Assembly (NCBI GenBank): GCA_022414725.1 | Contig: CM039464.1 | Location: forward strand, 24,021,532 to 24,085,531 | Direction: 5' to 3' | DNA from: Microglena sp. YARC | Taxonomy: Eukaryota > Chlorophyta > Chlorophyceae > Chlamydomonadales > Chlamydomonadaceae | Length of the DNA stretch: 64,000 bases | Part shown: piece by piece, positions 10,801-23,899 of the stretch | How positions within the stretch are numbered: position 1 is the stretch's first letter | Layout: every line of letters starts with the position of its first letter | Made by a program: the position numbers and the translations under genes | Notes under the pieces: model-generated | What the model was told of the DNA's origin: nothing | Databases searched by the model: none | The model's input: the letters and a program-made list of their open reading frames with translations, nothing else

Positions 10801-11780
10801 AGGGTAGGAATCTGTTTACGAGGGGTTCCGGTTGATCGAACCAGATTACGTTGATATTTGCCATCTTGAGGAGGCATAATAGACATTGAAGAGTGCGCAT
10901 TCCGAACGGTATCGAGGAGCGCATCATACGAAGAGGGGCCGTTATTATTACCACCACGGCGCTAGATATCGGGCCAACGTTTTTAGAAATGGATTTTGTT
11001 TGTTTGTATCACCATTTGTCCCCACCATTAATCTGAAGTCGTTCATTGTCCCCCGCGCCGCCCACGCCCAAGCCCCCGCGCCCCGGCCCGCGCCTATTCT
11101 CATTCTCATTCTCACTCGCACTATCACTGTCACTTATCATTGTTGCGGTGCGTCACTGTTTTTGCGGTCATGGCTGTCGCTTTCACTATCGTTGTTGTTC
11201 TGTCCACGTTATTCTTGCTTGTTAGTGGGTAGGGAATCGCGGATCAAACATAGCTCGGCGATTTTATATTGTAGACGCGCTGATGGTAATGATGACGGTT
11301 GTTGCGTGTACAACACAGATCTCTTCTTGCATTTGCGCTTGATCGATGCGTCACATCTCATATTGTTGTCTACTTCACGACGTTTAAGTCTTTGGCGTTT
11401 TCTGAGGACTCCTCACTCCCTGTTCTTTCGCGGCGTTCGCGTTTGTTCTCCTTTCGCGTTGTTTTCTGCGTTCGCGTTCCGTTCGCGTTTTTGTTCGCCG
11501 TTTCGCGTTCGCGTTCGCGTTTGCGTTGTTTTTCGCGTTTGTTATTCCGGTTCGCTTTCTCGTTTACGCGTCTCATGTTCCGTTAGTCTGTTTTATGCGT
11601 TAGCGTTAGCGTTTAGCCGTTGCGGAGTCTTTAGCCTTCTTTCGCGTTCGAGGGAGCACTCGGAGAACGCTTCACAAACATAGATCGTAAACCGAATAAA
11701 ACCTGATACCACGATTATCAACACAGGGATAATTTACTCGCCATTTTTGTATATTTTAAAACGGATCACTAATTTAAAAT
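10801..11780. repeat. Low-complexity tract (left arm)
   Basis: GC-rich ATTCTC/CCCGCG and GCGTTC/TTCGCG hexamer-like repeats. It is the inverse of 57,000-57,700. The 265-codon open frame through it is simple sequence and is not called a gene. Confidence 0.6.
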
Positions 11781-11789
11781 ATTTGGTCA

Positions 11790-12250
11790 ACTCCCGGCTA
11801 TCCGGTTACAACGCGCCGTACTTATAATAAGAGACTATGATGGCATCTTTCTTCATGGAGCAATAGCAGTTGCTGTCACACAGGTTTTCGTACTAGAAAG
11901 AAATTCCTAAGCTCGTACGAACGCGCATAAGACTTGAGTTTACCCTCGTTCAAATTATGGTCGAAAGTTCACTATCACCTCAATAGTAACTATTCAGTCT
12001 GTGTGAAACGGTATAGCGAACAGTATCGTACTATTAGTACATCAGCATCCCAACATCACAACATCAGTACCGTGATGACACAAGAAGTTGTGGGTATTAA
12101 TTTACAGAAATGCTCCTCGATGCATGGTGATTAAATGAGTAGATGATCGTCCCACAATGTCGATCATATTGTCTACATCGTCATCTTTCATTGTCCTCAT
12201 GGTCACGGTTATATTCTCCCCGGAGTCGGAATCGTCTTCCACATTTGCGA
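11790..12250 (-). pseudogene. Acidic SAP-like gene, left copy
   Basis: Inverted, more damaged counterpart of 56,400-56,870. Shared landmarks include the sequence for the C-terminal KDA(I)ISLI region (11,815-11,860) and the Asp-rich segment near 12,190-12,240. No frame longer than about 30 codons of the original protein survives. Confidence 0.5.
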
Positions 12251-12280
12251 CTACCTCCCCCTCTTCAAGACAATAAACTA

Positions 12281-12480
12281 TTAGTATTTTACAGTCTCAT
12301 TACCATCGCGGCGTATTCGGTGGCGCAACTTAGAACTCAACAAAGACAGACACTCCAATCGAACCATCTCGATACGCTTTGCATCTTTGTGTGGATGTCC
12401 GATATAGACATTGAACACATACAACGGCCGTGCACACTGGCAGGCAAAGCTTGAGAACGCTGCCAAGGATACGTGTTACA
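12281..12480 (-). pseudogene. Small membrane protein, left copy
   Basis: Inverted counterpart of the 63-residue membrane protein at 56,167-56,358. The C-terminal part KRIEMVRLECLSL is recognisable. Indels have shifted the N-terminal hydrophobic segment out of frame. Confidence 0.6.
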
Positions 12481-12719
12481 ATTGTCCAGTCCATTGAAAA
12501 ACTTTACATGTTCCTTACAAATACAAAATCAACGAACGATTGACGCGCAACCTTTTCCTAGAAATGAAAAAAGGTTGCAACAGTGTACCCGTAAACGGAT
12601 AATGAGACGTTTCATTTATTGAATTGCACCGAAAGTTCGCACATGTATCACGTTCACTACACTCGTGTTGGAAACAGTTAAAATAAAAATACCAATAACG
12701 TTCCGCATTGTTTCAATTA

Positions 12720-12990
12720 TGCTCTTGGGTCTTTGCACACGACCACGCTTCTCGCCCTCGCACCGAAAATCTCCTGGAGTGCCCGACGAAGGCTTTGGGT
12801 CTTGACTTGTAGGGCGCAATTGGTTCGCTGGCGACGGTTAAGCCTTTTCGCGTCTTTCGCGCCTTGATGCGAGGGTGGCTTTGGGTCTGATTCATAAGCA
12901 CATAGCGTGCTAGAACGAAGACAGCCTTGGTTCCTGACGAAGACATGTGGTCTTGCTCGAACTGTAAGGACGCAAGCCTTGTTCGCGGAT
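12720..12990 (-). pseudogene. KASSGT-repeat protein, left copy
   Basis: Inverted counterpart of 55,586-55,951. It keeps the tandem GGCTTCGTCAGGAACC-type units but with different copy number and several indels, so the repeat reads in changing frames. Confidence 0.5.
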
Positions 12991-12999
12991 TTTTCGGTT

Positions 13000-13700
13000 G
13001 ATTTTAATTCTTTTTGGACTTATGTAGACGACATTTGTTGGGGCGGTCGTCTTGGAGATAGCTTTTGGTGGAACGAGTAAGCAACATCCTTTTTTCGGGG
13101 CCTTTCGGTGGAAATATTCGTTTAGCTATGTTAAGCTCCCTTCTCTACGACCTAGCGGTGGTCACAAAAAGGACCTATAGAATATATTTTTGAAATTTAA
13201 GTTGCGAATGTATTCTTACCAGCTTGCTGTTCCTATCAGCTTCCAACATAGGCAAGTTCAGATTCCAGGTTAAGTTAACCGTTAACGGAACTCTTTAAAA
13301 AAATTGACATATCAGCCTCCACCTTGACGGAATACACACGGTCGGTAAATAACTGAAAACCAGGCATTATCCAAAAACACTGTGAAAGGACTTTCATTAA
13401 GCGCTTCATGGGACACATCTCAATATCGAAAGGTACGGCGTCGACAGAAGGGAACGATACGGAAGAAGAATCTTGAGCAGGATGGAGAGGACCGGATGAG
13501 GTCAATAAAAAGTAACGCAGCGGATATTCTCTATGCAATTTGTTGATTATATTATGGTATTGAAGGTGGTTGCCACTGCCCGGGAGTTCAATTAACACTA
13601 CACGCATTAGGTTAAGCAATCGCCGCGTAAGGACTGAGTGCCGTAACAGCGATAGGTCACGTCTTATCAATCTGTTTCATTTTAGCGGTATTTCCGTTGA
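13000..13700. other. Left-arm copy of a TA-flanked element, no gene
   Basis: Corresponds inverted to about 55,210-55,540. A TATTTCCGTTGACTGGTA end (about 13,688) and the CAATTTGTTGATTATATTATGG block (13,537-13,560) match the right arm. The two copies have genuinely diverged here, with substitutions and a length difference as well as indels. The 131-codon minus-strand frame has no known content. Confidence 0.45.
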
Positions 13701-13774
13701 CTGGTAGCAGTCGGCCGCAGACCAGCTGATAGTTATCCCCGCCTTGTGGCCGACCACTTAAAAGATGAGCGTAC

Positions 13775-13950
13775 GTTCCTTCCTCCGCGGCGGATTTTTA
13801 AAATTTCTGGGGCTTCACATTATTTTAGAGCCTCCGGAACGACTCGGCTTTGCCTGAGGATAAATCAGCACGGAGGATCAGCAATTCCGCTCCAAGACCA
13901 TGTTCTCGCAACCAGTAAAAATCGGCCGGGGGGAGGATGGAACAGCATCC
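13775..13950. mobile_element. MITE of the AATGGGCGTTCC family (left arm)
   Basis: The inverse of the element at 55,008-55,176, with CTCCGCGGCGGATTTTT at one end and AAAAATCGGCCGGGGGGAGG at the other. It was duplicated with the arm rather than inserted separately. Ends are indel-damaged, so no target duplication can be scored. Confidence 0.65.
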
Positions 13951-13969
13951 CCCATCAACAACCGGAAAG

Positions 13970-15727
13970 ATGGGAGTGGGGCTCACACGACCCCCATCCT
14001 CTTATGGCGAAGTCACCCTTGATAGGCATTATGGCCTTATTCTTTCAACTGAGTACCTGCTCAGCATGCCAACCGATACTGCTTCTGCGCTTGAGCTCTC
14101 CATCATCTAACACGATAACTCATCAAAATTCCTCGGCGCGCGATTAGTCATAACCGGACTGTGAACGCTGATTCATTCGGGAAACTCAAACGATGCCATG
14201 CGACACACGGCAAAAAAAAGAAAAAAAAAAGATTTGAATCGATTTTGGATTGTACACGCCCTGGCGTAGAAAAATCCAATTATCTGCTCAAAGTCTGGCA
14301 CTGGGAGGGGGTCAGCGCTTGACGCGTACACACGAATGCACATCTCCTCGTCGGGGAACACTCAAACGCAACAGCGTATGGGTCATGACGGTTTGCTGCA
14401 AACTGCAAACCCGCTTCTCCAGGCTTGGGAATCTCGTCATCATCATCATCAGGGGCATGTGGGTTTCGTCTCGGTGTATGAGATAGTCATGCCGGCTTGG
14501 ATGGCGTGCGCGGGCTTGGATGCGTACCCCGGCGCTTTGGATGGCGTGCCGGCTTGGAATGCGTGTATGGGAATCAGGAAGTCACACGCCTGTCTCTTCA
14601 CAAGGTTGGCATTAGGGAAGTTCCATAGTCCGTTCTCCGCTGAGATGGGCCGCGTCCCCGAGGGCGCCGCCAGCAGCGTACCGTGTTGAATGCGCAGTGC
14701 AGCCGTTACTTTTTTCATCGCGAGATGGTGGATGTTAAAGCAATAGAGGGCCGGCAGCATGTTGGGCTCAGATGCGCAGGTTCAGCCATTTGGTGGATTG
14801 TCGCCGCTGCCATCATTCAGGGGACCTGTTTCCACTTGGTTCCTCGAATATGTCGCAGACATCAGCCAACGCAGCGCGCACATCTGTAGACGGCTTGTAC
14901 ACAGCATTCTTGGAATCCAAGCTTTTAGTTGGAGGGAAGAGCTCGTCTCGATGAAGACGGTGTCTGAGGTCAGGCATCGAGCAAGAACGGACATGCTCTC
15001 GGGCAACATACCGAGTTTGCTGCGGGGCTGTCATTCTCCGTCTGTAGGGCTAATCAGTCTTCGGTTTGATCAAGTCATGGGCAGGAACTTCAAACTTAGT
15101 CTCAGCGGAGCAGATTTCCACCAAGATGCGTGGTGTCCGCAGTAATAACATCAAGGTGTGCAAATCAGCGGCGGCGACCGTTGGTCGGCCAACTTCCTCT
15201 GGACAGCTCACCAGGTGCCAGCTCTCATGTGGTATTCAGCCGGGGTCACGTAGTTGCCCAGGGAAAAAGTGGTGGTGCCACCTTTCCTTACATTCGGCAA
15301 CCAGGGCATACTCACGACATCCCGGCTTCTCATCCTCCAAATGGGACAACACCATGGGGATACGGCAGCGATATTCTCAACAGCACGCGGTGCCGCCGTA
15401 TGGTACTTCAGTGTGTTTTGGATTGCCCTCGAGTTACACTTTCTCGATCGTCTGTGTGTCAACGCATGACCAAAACTTGGGGTGGAACAACGGCAAGAAA
15501 TTCCGACATTGCGGGCGTTTGTCCACAACGGATTCGCCAAGTACCCCAGCACGTCAAATTCTCGTGACGCTCCCATGACACCTCTCTTGTTTTGCTTGCC
15601 TCACGTGGCAAGGATGCGAAGAGCATGGCAAGGGGTTGCTGGCTGCTTAGGTAGCTCTCCCGTACTCTTCCTCCTTTGAGGCGTATGGAGAAAAGTCATT
15701 GATCCAGGGCTGTTCTCCTCTTGCCAC
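13970..15727 (-). pseudogene. Unrecognised about 650-residue gene, left copy, cut by gap
   Basis: Inverted copy of about 53,462-54,991. It contains the same blocks in broken frames, including the GAT/CAT trinucleotide run (about 14,435) that codes an Asp run in the right copy. The sequence stops at the scaffold gap, exactly where the right copy still has some 450 bp of gene. Confidence 0.65.
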
Positions 15728-16727
15728 NNNNNNNNNNNNNNNNNNNNNNNNNNNNNNNNNNNNNNNNNNNNNNNNNNNNNNNNNNNNNNNNNNNNNNNNN
15801 NNNNNNNNNNNNNNNNNNNNNNNNNNNNNNNNNNNNNNNNNNNNNNNNNNNNNNNNNNNNNNNNNNNNNNNNNNNNNNNNNNNNNNNNNNNNNNNNNNNN
15901 NNNNNNNNNNNNNNNNNNNNNNNNNNNNNNNNNNNNNNNNNNNNNNNNNNNNNNNNNNNNNNNNNNNNNNNNNNNNNNNNNNNNNNNNNNNNNNNNNNNN
16001 NNNNNNNNNNNNNNNNNNNNNNNNNNNNNNNNNNNNNNNNNNNNNNNNNNNNNNNNNNNNNNNNNNNNNNNNNNNNNNNNNNNNNNNNNNNNNNNNNNNN
16101 NNNNNNNNNNNNNNNNNNNNNNNNNNNNNNNNNNNNNNNNNNNNNNNNNNNNNNNNNNNNNNNNNNNNNNNNNNNNNNNNNNNNNNNNNNNNNNNNNNNN
16201 NNNNNNNNNNNNNNNNNNNNNNNNNNNNNNNNNNNNNNNNNNNNNNNNNNNNNNNNNNNNNNNNNNNNNNNNNNNNNNNNNNNNNNNNNNNNNNNNNNNN
16301 NNNNNNNNNNNNNNNNNNNNNNNNNNNNNNNNNNNNNNNNNNNNNNNNNNNNNNNNNNNNNNNNNNNNNNNNNNNNNNNNNNNNNNNNNNNNNNNNNNNN
16401 NNNNNNNNNNNNNNNNNNNNNNNNNNNNNNNNNNNNNNNNNNNNNNNNNNNNNNNNNNNNNNNNNNNNNNNNNNNNNNNNNNNNNNNNNNNNNNNNNNNN
16501 NNNNNNNNNNNNNNNNNNNNNNNNNNNNNNNNNNNNNNNNNNNNNNNNNNNNNNNNNNNNNNNNNNNNNNNNNNNNNNNNNNNNNNNNNNNNNNNNNNNN
16601 NNNNNNNNNNNNNNNNNNNNNNNNNNNNNNNNNNNNNNNNNNNNNNNNNNNNNNNNNNNNNNNNNNNNNNNNNNNNNNNNNNNNNNNNNNNNNNNNNNNN
16701 NNNNNNNNNNNNNNNNNNNNNNNNNNN
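15728..16727. other. Assembly gap (1000 N)
   Basis: Exactly 1000 N, a placeholder of unknown true size. It abuts the left arm of the inverted duplication. Confidence 0.99.
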
Positions 16728-17599
16728 GAAAGTGTTGACGCCGTGGATTCTGGGCATCCAGAACATAGTATAGAGTAGGCTCTGACATGAATTAGCGGTA
16801 TATTTGATGTCCATTGGATGCCTTTTAAAATGTAAATGATGTAAGAACGTGTGGTGGAGGAAAATATCAACTGAATATTCATCAGTAGGTGTCAGTCTAA
16901 GCGAGCCATACTATTTTACGGAGACCAGCCAACAACATGGTATCCGTGAATAGTAAAGAGGATTGACAGATTCAGGCGAAAAAAACGTTTGTGTCTGTCC
17001 AGCACTACGTATGACATAGAACTGAATGGTGGTGGAGAACATATAATAGGCGCCTATGTGTAAAAAAAGGGGAGGATCTCTCGCAAGGTGTAGATAGCAT
17101 TGATTCGTGAATGTGCTCCTCTTCCTCGGCCGGAAACATGCAATCGGGTTGCCAGAGATCCTAGATTTGGTGCGTCCGGAGATGATGGGGAACCTCCTGC
17201 ATTTTCCATAATTAAATGTTGCCAAACATCATTGGACGCGGGTGACATGATCGTTTGTACTGTTTTTCTTTTCTGGCATTTGTGGTGTTGGTTGTGTGAA
17301 GAAAGACATGAGTTTAGGATGGGCTTTTTTTTTCTGGCGAGGGGGGTGCGATCTACTACTTAAATGATGCGAGAGGGTGTGGGGGTACAGTTACCACATG
17401 TGTGAAGTTGTAAAGGAAATATTTTTTTGTTTAGGTGAACGGGGCATTGTCTGGATTGAATGGATGGGACTGAATGATTGAAAGAAAAAAAGGGTTCACT
17501 TTTCAACAGGTGAAATGGATGCAAACTGCAGCTGATGTACAGTACAGTAGATCGGAACTGGATTCGGATTCGGATTTGGGATAGTGTTTATTTTTGTCT
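16728..17599. other. No gene recognised
   Basis: Start of the second contig. Short open frames only. A GATTCGGATT-type short repeat lies near 17,560. Confidence 0.4.
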
Positions 17600-18360
17600 T
17601 CCTCTCGGAAGTGTTATCTGAGTGTTGTGTTGTAGCGTATACCTTGTAGAGGGGGGGGCGCATGAGCATTTTGACCAACAACGGAGGAGAGATTAACAAC
17701 ATTCGGCCGCAGTGTCGAAGGTGATGAAGAAACTCGGAAAGTCCAGGCATGCAGCACAGCTCCCACATGTGTGTGCGGCCGCAGACGGATATCTCGACAG
17801 GCGACTCCTAGTGGGGATAACATCTGGTGTGCGGAGGGGACCTAAAGGTATTAGGAAGCATCCAGGACGTGACGGACCTCTCGGTGTTGGCACACTTTCT
17901 GTTAACGGATGTGAAATATTAATAACAATATCGGTGTCCTCTCTACTTCTCTGCAAAATGGAGCAACGCAAATGTTGGGAGGATGGTCGTCAATGGACGC
18001 GTGCATTACGAGGAAATCTACAATAAAGTGACAAGATCCAATACCAGATTCGAGTACGACGGGTGGGTGCAGGGGAAGCTTACAAAAAGGTGTGTCACGA
18101 GGATTGACGGTGATAGGTCGAGTTAGGACTTGGACTGGGTGCATCAAACTCAGGCGGGGACCACGCCGATCGCGGTTTAGAGGGGAAGTGTTTTACTAAA
18201 GAAGGATCAGTTAGTTTGGTGGCGATGCTGTTGTGAATGGGTGAGATATCGTCGGCAGGAGGCGCACGGATGTTGGAAGGACAATGTCACGACGCGATCA
18301 GATAGTGTTGGGGAAATAACTTAATAGCAGGGGGACGCGAATGTGGGTATACCAAACTCG
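17600..18360 (+). pseudogene. Fibre-like beta-helix gene 1, upstream part
   Basis: Broken frames contain GGDLKVLGSIQDVTDLSVL (about 17,832-17,890), which parallels GSIKEVQDMSVLRALNVNG in the better-preserved gene at 27.6-29.4 kb. Further on are NANVGRMVVNGRVHYEEI (about 17,960-18,020) and GDANVGI (about 18,332). The alternating hydrophobic, Gly/Asn-rich pattern suits a beta-helix or virion fibre. The gene appears to resume at 23,154 after a LINE insertion. Viral origin is inferred from the neighbouring paralogues. Not functional. Confidence 0.5.
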
Positions 18361-18439
18361 CAATTTTCAATTGCACCTGTAACCAGCGGCACCAATAATT
18401 CGCGTGCTCTCCCAACTAAACTGTTGCGAATAGCTATGA

Positions 18440-21400
18440 CAATAACTAGAAGTCAGACGCAAGATCATTGAGCATTGACCTGGATCACCCGCGGATAATG
18501 CACCCCCCGTGGTTTGCCAAGTGGTACGTCAACGCTTAACCACACTGACATCGTTCGATCGATTAAAAAGAGTCCAGCAAATATTGAAGTCGTGGAAGGA
18601 TTTTGAGTGAGCATGCGGGAATACGTTCAGAAACGACCAATAGAAGACTCGCAAACATAGAGGCACTCTGAATCGCCAGAGGATACGAAGTATCCCAGGA
18701 GAAGCGCATTTGCGCGCCCTGGGAAGTGCTATCAAGGATCGGCCGGTGGTGCCCCCAGCAGGGAAAGAATCTCAATGGAGTCGGACATAACAGGCCGGGA
18801 TCAGCCCCCAGACACCAGCAGGTTACGAATCAATTCAGATCTCATGGATCCTGAAGATCCCACGAGAACGACAGCAGCTACTAGTCGGTGGCTGTAAAGT
18901 CTAAGCTCACCCAGGCTTTAGAAGCCAACAACAGTAGCCCAGAAGGAGCAAGACAAGCAGAGTTTTACTTATTGTGTCCGCTGAGGCATGGGAGGAAGGT
19001 GGATCCCTCACACCCCGCCTTGCCTAATCACAGTATCTCTCACTTCGTTGCTTCTCCATTGTGAGGAACCGAAGGTTCCTCAAGGATAGGGAATAAGCAG
19101 CTCTGGATTTCGTTGTCTCCTGAGGAGCTGTGAGCTGCAACAAGGAACATTGCTTCAGCGTTTCTCGGAGCTAAGAGGGACCCTCTAATGGTTTCGTTCA
19201 ATAAGATAAAAAAAAGACTCCTGAAGGTTCGGGATCAAGGACCCCTTCAGTGTCTCATCGACTGATGCATGAAGTGACTAAGGTGCCTTGCATGGAACAT
19301 CAGAGGACAACATTGTCTGACAGCTCGGTGCAGCAATGAAAAGTGGTGAGAAAACACTCAAATTTTATGTTTCACACACAGGGGTGCGTGCCAGCTAGAC
19401 ACCCCCCACATTCAGGTTTTCAAATGCTTTCTGTTGTGCCCCTCGCCCCAAGTTGAGCAAGGATGGGGGGTCGCTATCTATGTCCGCACTTGCCTAAATG
19501 CTACTTTGTCCATGAGGCACCTGAATTAGGCATGGCATGGATTCGCATACATGGAAACACACATTGGTGTGTGCTATATCCCACATGCTAACAGCTCATA
19601 ATACAAACATGGTGCGACAATCATATATTAGAGGACCACTTCTCACTCTAGGTAAAATCATTGGGAACTTCCAGGAAAAAGGCAACGTTTGTGGTGATGG
19701 GTGACTTCAACCTCGGGTTGGTCTTGGTGTGGACAATGATGAACCGAGTTAGGAGATGAACCAGTATCCCAAACCAGTAGTACAGCCCCCAACCAAACCA
19801 TTCAACCGAGAGGTAGCATGGACACAGCTCCCCCAATCGATTGGGGGGGGCCCTACTCCCAGCTATGTGTAGTAACTGTCTTATCATCCTTAACGGTAGA
19901 ACAGAAGGTGATAGCAAGGGTGCACATTACCTTCTTTGCAGATGGCATGGACAAGAAATCTGTCATTGGAAATTATGCGCTAGCCAACCCCTAGTCTTCT
20001 CAACACCCCAGGAGTTCAAGTTTAGTGTGGCTCCCAAGCATGACTGCCTTCTCAGGCCGGGGTGGAAAGTTTTGACCACATGCCTATCACACTCCACAAC
20101 CAGATGCTGCCCTTAGGCTCTCAAGGTACTATTAGTACACACTGCTGGTGTAAACCTTCGCCCAAACTGAAATGGAAAGACAACTATGTCCAGATGTATG
20201 CACACACAATTAAGCGTGATTCCAGACGTTAACGCGATTACTTGACAATGCAACTCCATAGCTCATCTATGGAAGATTCAGAGAAGGGGATTGCTAGTGC
20301 TATTGAAACTAGCCATAAGCAAATGCACACCATGTCACAAACCTGTAGCTAAGCGTAAGCACTGGGCCCCGTGAACGCATGGTATGATGATGAATGCAAT
20401 CGTGCTAGAACAGGCAGCAAGCCAAGCAGAAACATAAACATGCTCTATGCTCTGACTTGGCTGGTTTCTATGCACAAGGAGTACAAGAGGATTCTCAGAA
20501 GAAAGAAGAGGAAGTGGCTAGAACACGCATGGAAGAACCTTCATACGAATCTTCGGCATAATCCGAAAAGTTTTTGGAAAGACGGTGCTTGAGCCTTAAC
20601 CAAGGCCATCTACGGCAGATATCACAATTCATGATTGGACTGATTATTTTGCAGACCTCTTTGATGTGCAAGTAGGTTATTGATCCAAAGTCTGGATGCT
20701 AGGGACTTTTGTCCCTCAATGCTGATGGACCTCAGATAGAGGCCGCACCAACATGGTTTTTATGTCAAGACTTTTTACCACCCAGGAGTGTTTTCTGTTC
20801 TCCAATCCCTACGGAAAAACTCCCTCCCCCGGGGTAGATGGTATCCCTGCAGAATGGTACAGATTTGCTTCCCATGAGGCCAACTCCCGATTGGTACAAG
20901 CTATGACTAACGCTGTTTAATCTCATCTGGAGAGACATTCTTACCCTAGCAATGGCTGCAGCTTGCCTTTGGTACCGTACCAAATCCCAAAGGCAGTGTG
21001 TATGACAAGGACAACTATCGAGGTCTTGCGGTGTAGCAACTCCATATGGGAAAGATTTCTCCCTTTGCATGCTACGTAGACTAGATGATTGGTCAAGAAT
21101 TCAAACCTCAGAGCGCTGGCAATATGGATTTAGAAGTGGTAGGGGTACTGCAGATGCATCATTCATTCTTAACCATATTGTAGATAAATATAGAGAAAAG
21201 AAAAAAACCACTCTTTGTGCTTTTGTTGATTTCAAGAAGGCTTAATGGATTGGGTCAACAGAGACTTGCTATGGGATTGCTTAGGCAAGGCTAGAGTCAA
21301 TGGACCCCTATCTCAGTATTCTGAAGTCCATGTATAATCATGTTTTGTTTTCCAAGTTCGCCTACATGGGGGACATTGGATGCCCTCGCTTCCATCCCTT

Positions 21401-23153
21401 GTAGGAGTTAAACAAGGAGACCCCCTATTCCCACTCCTATTCGGTCTGTTGATTTAGAATTGAATCGTTCTGTTTCCAATCCAAACTCCCAAATGTAGGG
21501 GCTGAGCTTAGGGAAAACGATTCTGCAACTTTACTTTATGCTGATGACCTAGCTATAATGGCAGAATCCCGGCAGATATGCAAGCGATGCTTGACTGGCC
21601 TGAGAGATTGTCTGCGAGGCTACTAAGATGGCTTGTGAATATTAAAGAAAACTGAGATTGTCGTTTTCAACAAACAATTCTGTGATAAGCCCGCATGCGG
21701 ATCCTGATTACAAATTTTGTCTATGAGTGGCACAACTTTTCTACAAAGTTATCTTTTTATCTACTTGTGGATCCTCTTTGTGGATGGTGACTCAAGCAAT
21801 CGTGCAAAAGCTGCTTTTCTAGGATGCTCACTAAGGCCCAAAAGGCACACCACATGCTTCGTAGGCGATGCCATACTATGGAGATATACAATATTATATT
21901 CTCACCCACCTGTTTGATTCTCTTGTAAACCTATCCTGAATTTTGCTGTGAGGTGTGGCTCCTTCTATTCTGAACAACACACTTTATCTCAAATGACCAT
22001 GCTTTGTGAGAAATGGCATAGAGGTATACTTAAAAACAAATGGTTGGGGTGTTTGCAATCTACTACATCTATATTATCATGGAAAGAGCTGGGTAGAGAA
22101 CCCCGTTGTGTTTTGCTTGGCTTAAACAAGCTTTGCGGCTTCTGGAACAAGACATACATAAAGAACTGAGGATTCATTAGAATGGCTTCTTGAGGAATCT
22201 TTTGAAACTCCCAACTGGCTGGGTTTCATGACTTGCGTTGTGCTCGTCCACAAGCTAGGATCCAGTAAAAACATCAACATTTTGGAGGCTGTCGATGTCG
22301 AAGGTTATTATGTCTGAAGTTTTTTGAGTCATGGGAGGTTTAAGTACCCAAGTGACACCAATGCAGTTAGAGACATCTCTGATGAGAGAAGGGTTTGGCT
22401 TTAAACGCCTCCGATACCAAAAATGGTTTCGCAGCAACAGCAATGATGAGAATGGCTTGATTCCCTTTACATCCGCCTTACATAAGCAGGATTCAGATTC
22501 GTTTCTATAGCACAGTTTAGAATGGGTTCCCATTGGCTGAACACAGAAAGAATGAGGGTGGTGGATAGAGCACACATCCCTCGCTCAATTGAGACACTGT
22601 CAAAATGTGTGGGTTCCAAAAAACTGAGGATGAAATGCATATGTTTGAGTCCCTTTTATAAAATGATATTCGCTCGCTACCAGAATCTGTTTACAGATAT
22701 TTATAGGCATGTCCATGAGGATACCGACTTAACCATATGGAATGTGGAATTCTGCGATTCCCACATTCAGAACTTTATGAATGGAAATGGCACTAAGTCT
22801 TTTTGGAGCAACCTAGCCGACTTATCTTTCTACTTGTAGAAGAGAAGACAGGAAGCCCTGGACTGCTTAGTGGCACCGTAATTTATTATCCCTTTTTTTT
22901 CTTCTTGAGACTTCTCATTTGTTAGCTTCTTACCTCCGCCACTCTAAGGGGTTGAGATCTGGGTCCTGCTCTAAGGGGTTTAATACCTACGCCACCAAAA
23001 CGGTGGTTGGGAGTTTGGTTTGTTTGTCCTCGACACACCCCTGATGTAATGGGGTTTTTTGCTTTGTGGGTGCTTTTTCTTTTTGTTTAAAGCACAGAGT
23101 CTCATACACCCTCGCGGTGTCAAGTAGACTTTAACATGTAATGTAATGTAATG
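18440..23153 (+). mobile_element. Degenerate non-LTR retrotransposon (LINE)
   Basis: A LINE in + orientation, with endonuclease and reverse transcriptase remnants and a 3' tail of TGTAA units (23,133-23,153). The 3' boundary is clear: fibre-gene sequence starts immediately after the tail. The 5' boundary is approximate; 18,440-19,290 shows no recognisable ORF1. Its presence inside a viral-type gene argues that this DNA resides in a eukaryotic nucleus. Confidence 0.8.
19290..22840 (+). pseudogene. LINE ORF2: endonuclease and reverse transcriptase
   Basis: The endonuclease is marked by VVMGDFN (about 19,691-19,711). The linker and RT follow: AWYDDECNRAR and YKRILRRKKRKWLE (20,377-20,525), SPGVDGIPAEWYRF (about 20,825), GFRSGRGTADASFILNHI (about 21,127-21,180), CAFVDFKKA (about 21,218) and the catalytic YADDLA (about 21,537-21,554). 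Stops and frameshifts occur throughout, for example a TAA straight after FVDFKKA. It is an old, inactive copy; the clade was not assigned. Confidence 0.85.
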
Positions 23154-23870
23154 TGGGTAGGAGCGCTCGGGTTAGGAAGAACGCGAATGTCGGCGGTAAT
23201 GTGTCTGTCTCCAATAACGTGGTGGTAGGGAGCCAAGCCGTTGTGCAGGGTGCTCTGAAAATCCCTCACGGGTCCCTGGTTGTCACGGAACCAGGGGTGG
23301 ATGAGATAAAGAGCAAGGGTTCGCAGATGCGTGTGAAGAGGAACGGTGGACAGGGTTACACGATATTCGGAAACAATGGTGCGAACTCCATCGCGGGTCC
23401 CTTAGTTATCAATGGCAAACTTTGCACAGGCACCTCTTGTCTTGACGTGAACAACGTATCTCGTTTGGTTGAGATTGGAGAGCTTTCTCAACGGCCGGCT
23501 CGACGACCTTGTCAGGAAGAGTGATTCGGTTTTTGGTAGTTTGTCAAACCAAACCGTCAATGTGTTAAGTTCTCTTCGATAAGAGGTTTGGTGATCACGA
23601 TGCTGTTAAGAAATCACCTTCGGGAACTGGATAACGATGATGTTGACGCGAAACTCCGCATTGATAAAATTAACACGCTCTAGATGACTCGGGATACCCT
23701 CCACATCGATGCCGTCAATCAGGAGGACAATATGCAAGATGTTCGTCTCGATGCGCCTTGAGGGTGCTTTCAATGTTATTGCAGAGAAAAGACTCTAAAC
23801 GCAATGAATACTGCAGTGCCACGTCATTTGTCCTCCTGAAAAAGAATATGGATTTTAATGTATTTTAAAT
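23154..23870 (+). pseudogene. Fibre-like beta-helix gene 1, downstream part
   Basis: An open stretch of about 120 codons carries Gly/Val/Asn-rich repeats (NANVGGNVSVSNNVVVGSQA), a GGQGYTIFGNNG segment, and a conserved GPLVINGKLCTGTSCLDVNN block that parallels GDTMLQGDICWGAGNNLCL in the 27.6-kb gene. After 23,524 the frame shifts. A helical C-terminal motif VRLDALEGAF (about 23,740-23,775) matches SRLTRLEALL and DRLKRLENMI of the paralogues. With 17,600-18,360 it forms one gene split by the LINE. Confidence 0.6.
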
Positions 23871-23899
23871 TCAAAACGTTGATGCGCGCAAACTGTATG

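Noticed and set aside
10886..11683. 265-codon open frame
   Set aside because: It runs through low-complexity sequence and is antisense to the degraded gene pieces seen in the better right arm.
15601..16882. Open frames spanning the N runs (also 59,954-61,121)
   Set aside because: They are artefacts of reading N as open sequence.
23040..23160. A telomere- or satellite-like TGTAATG repeat
   Set aside because: Only a few units, directly following LINE sequence and ending at the fibre gene; it is best read as the LINE's 3' tail.
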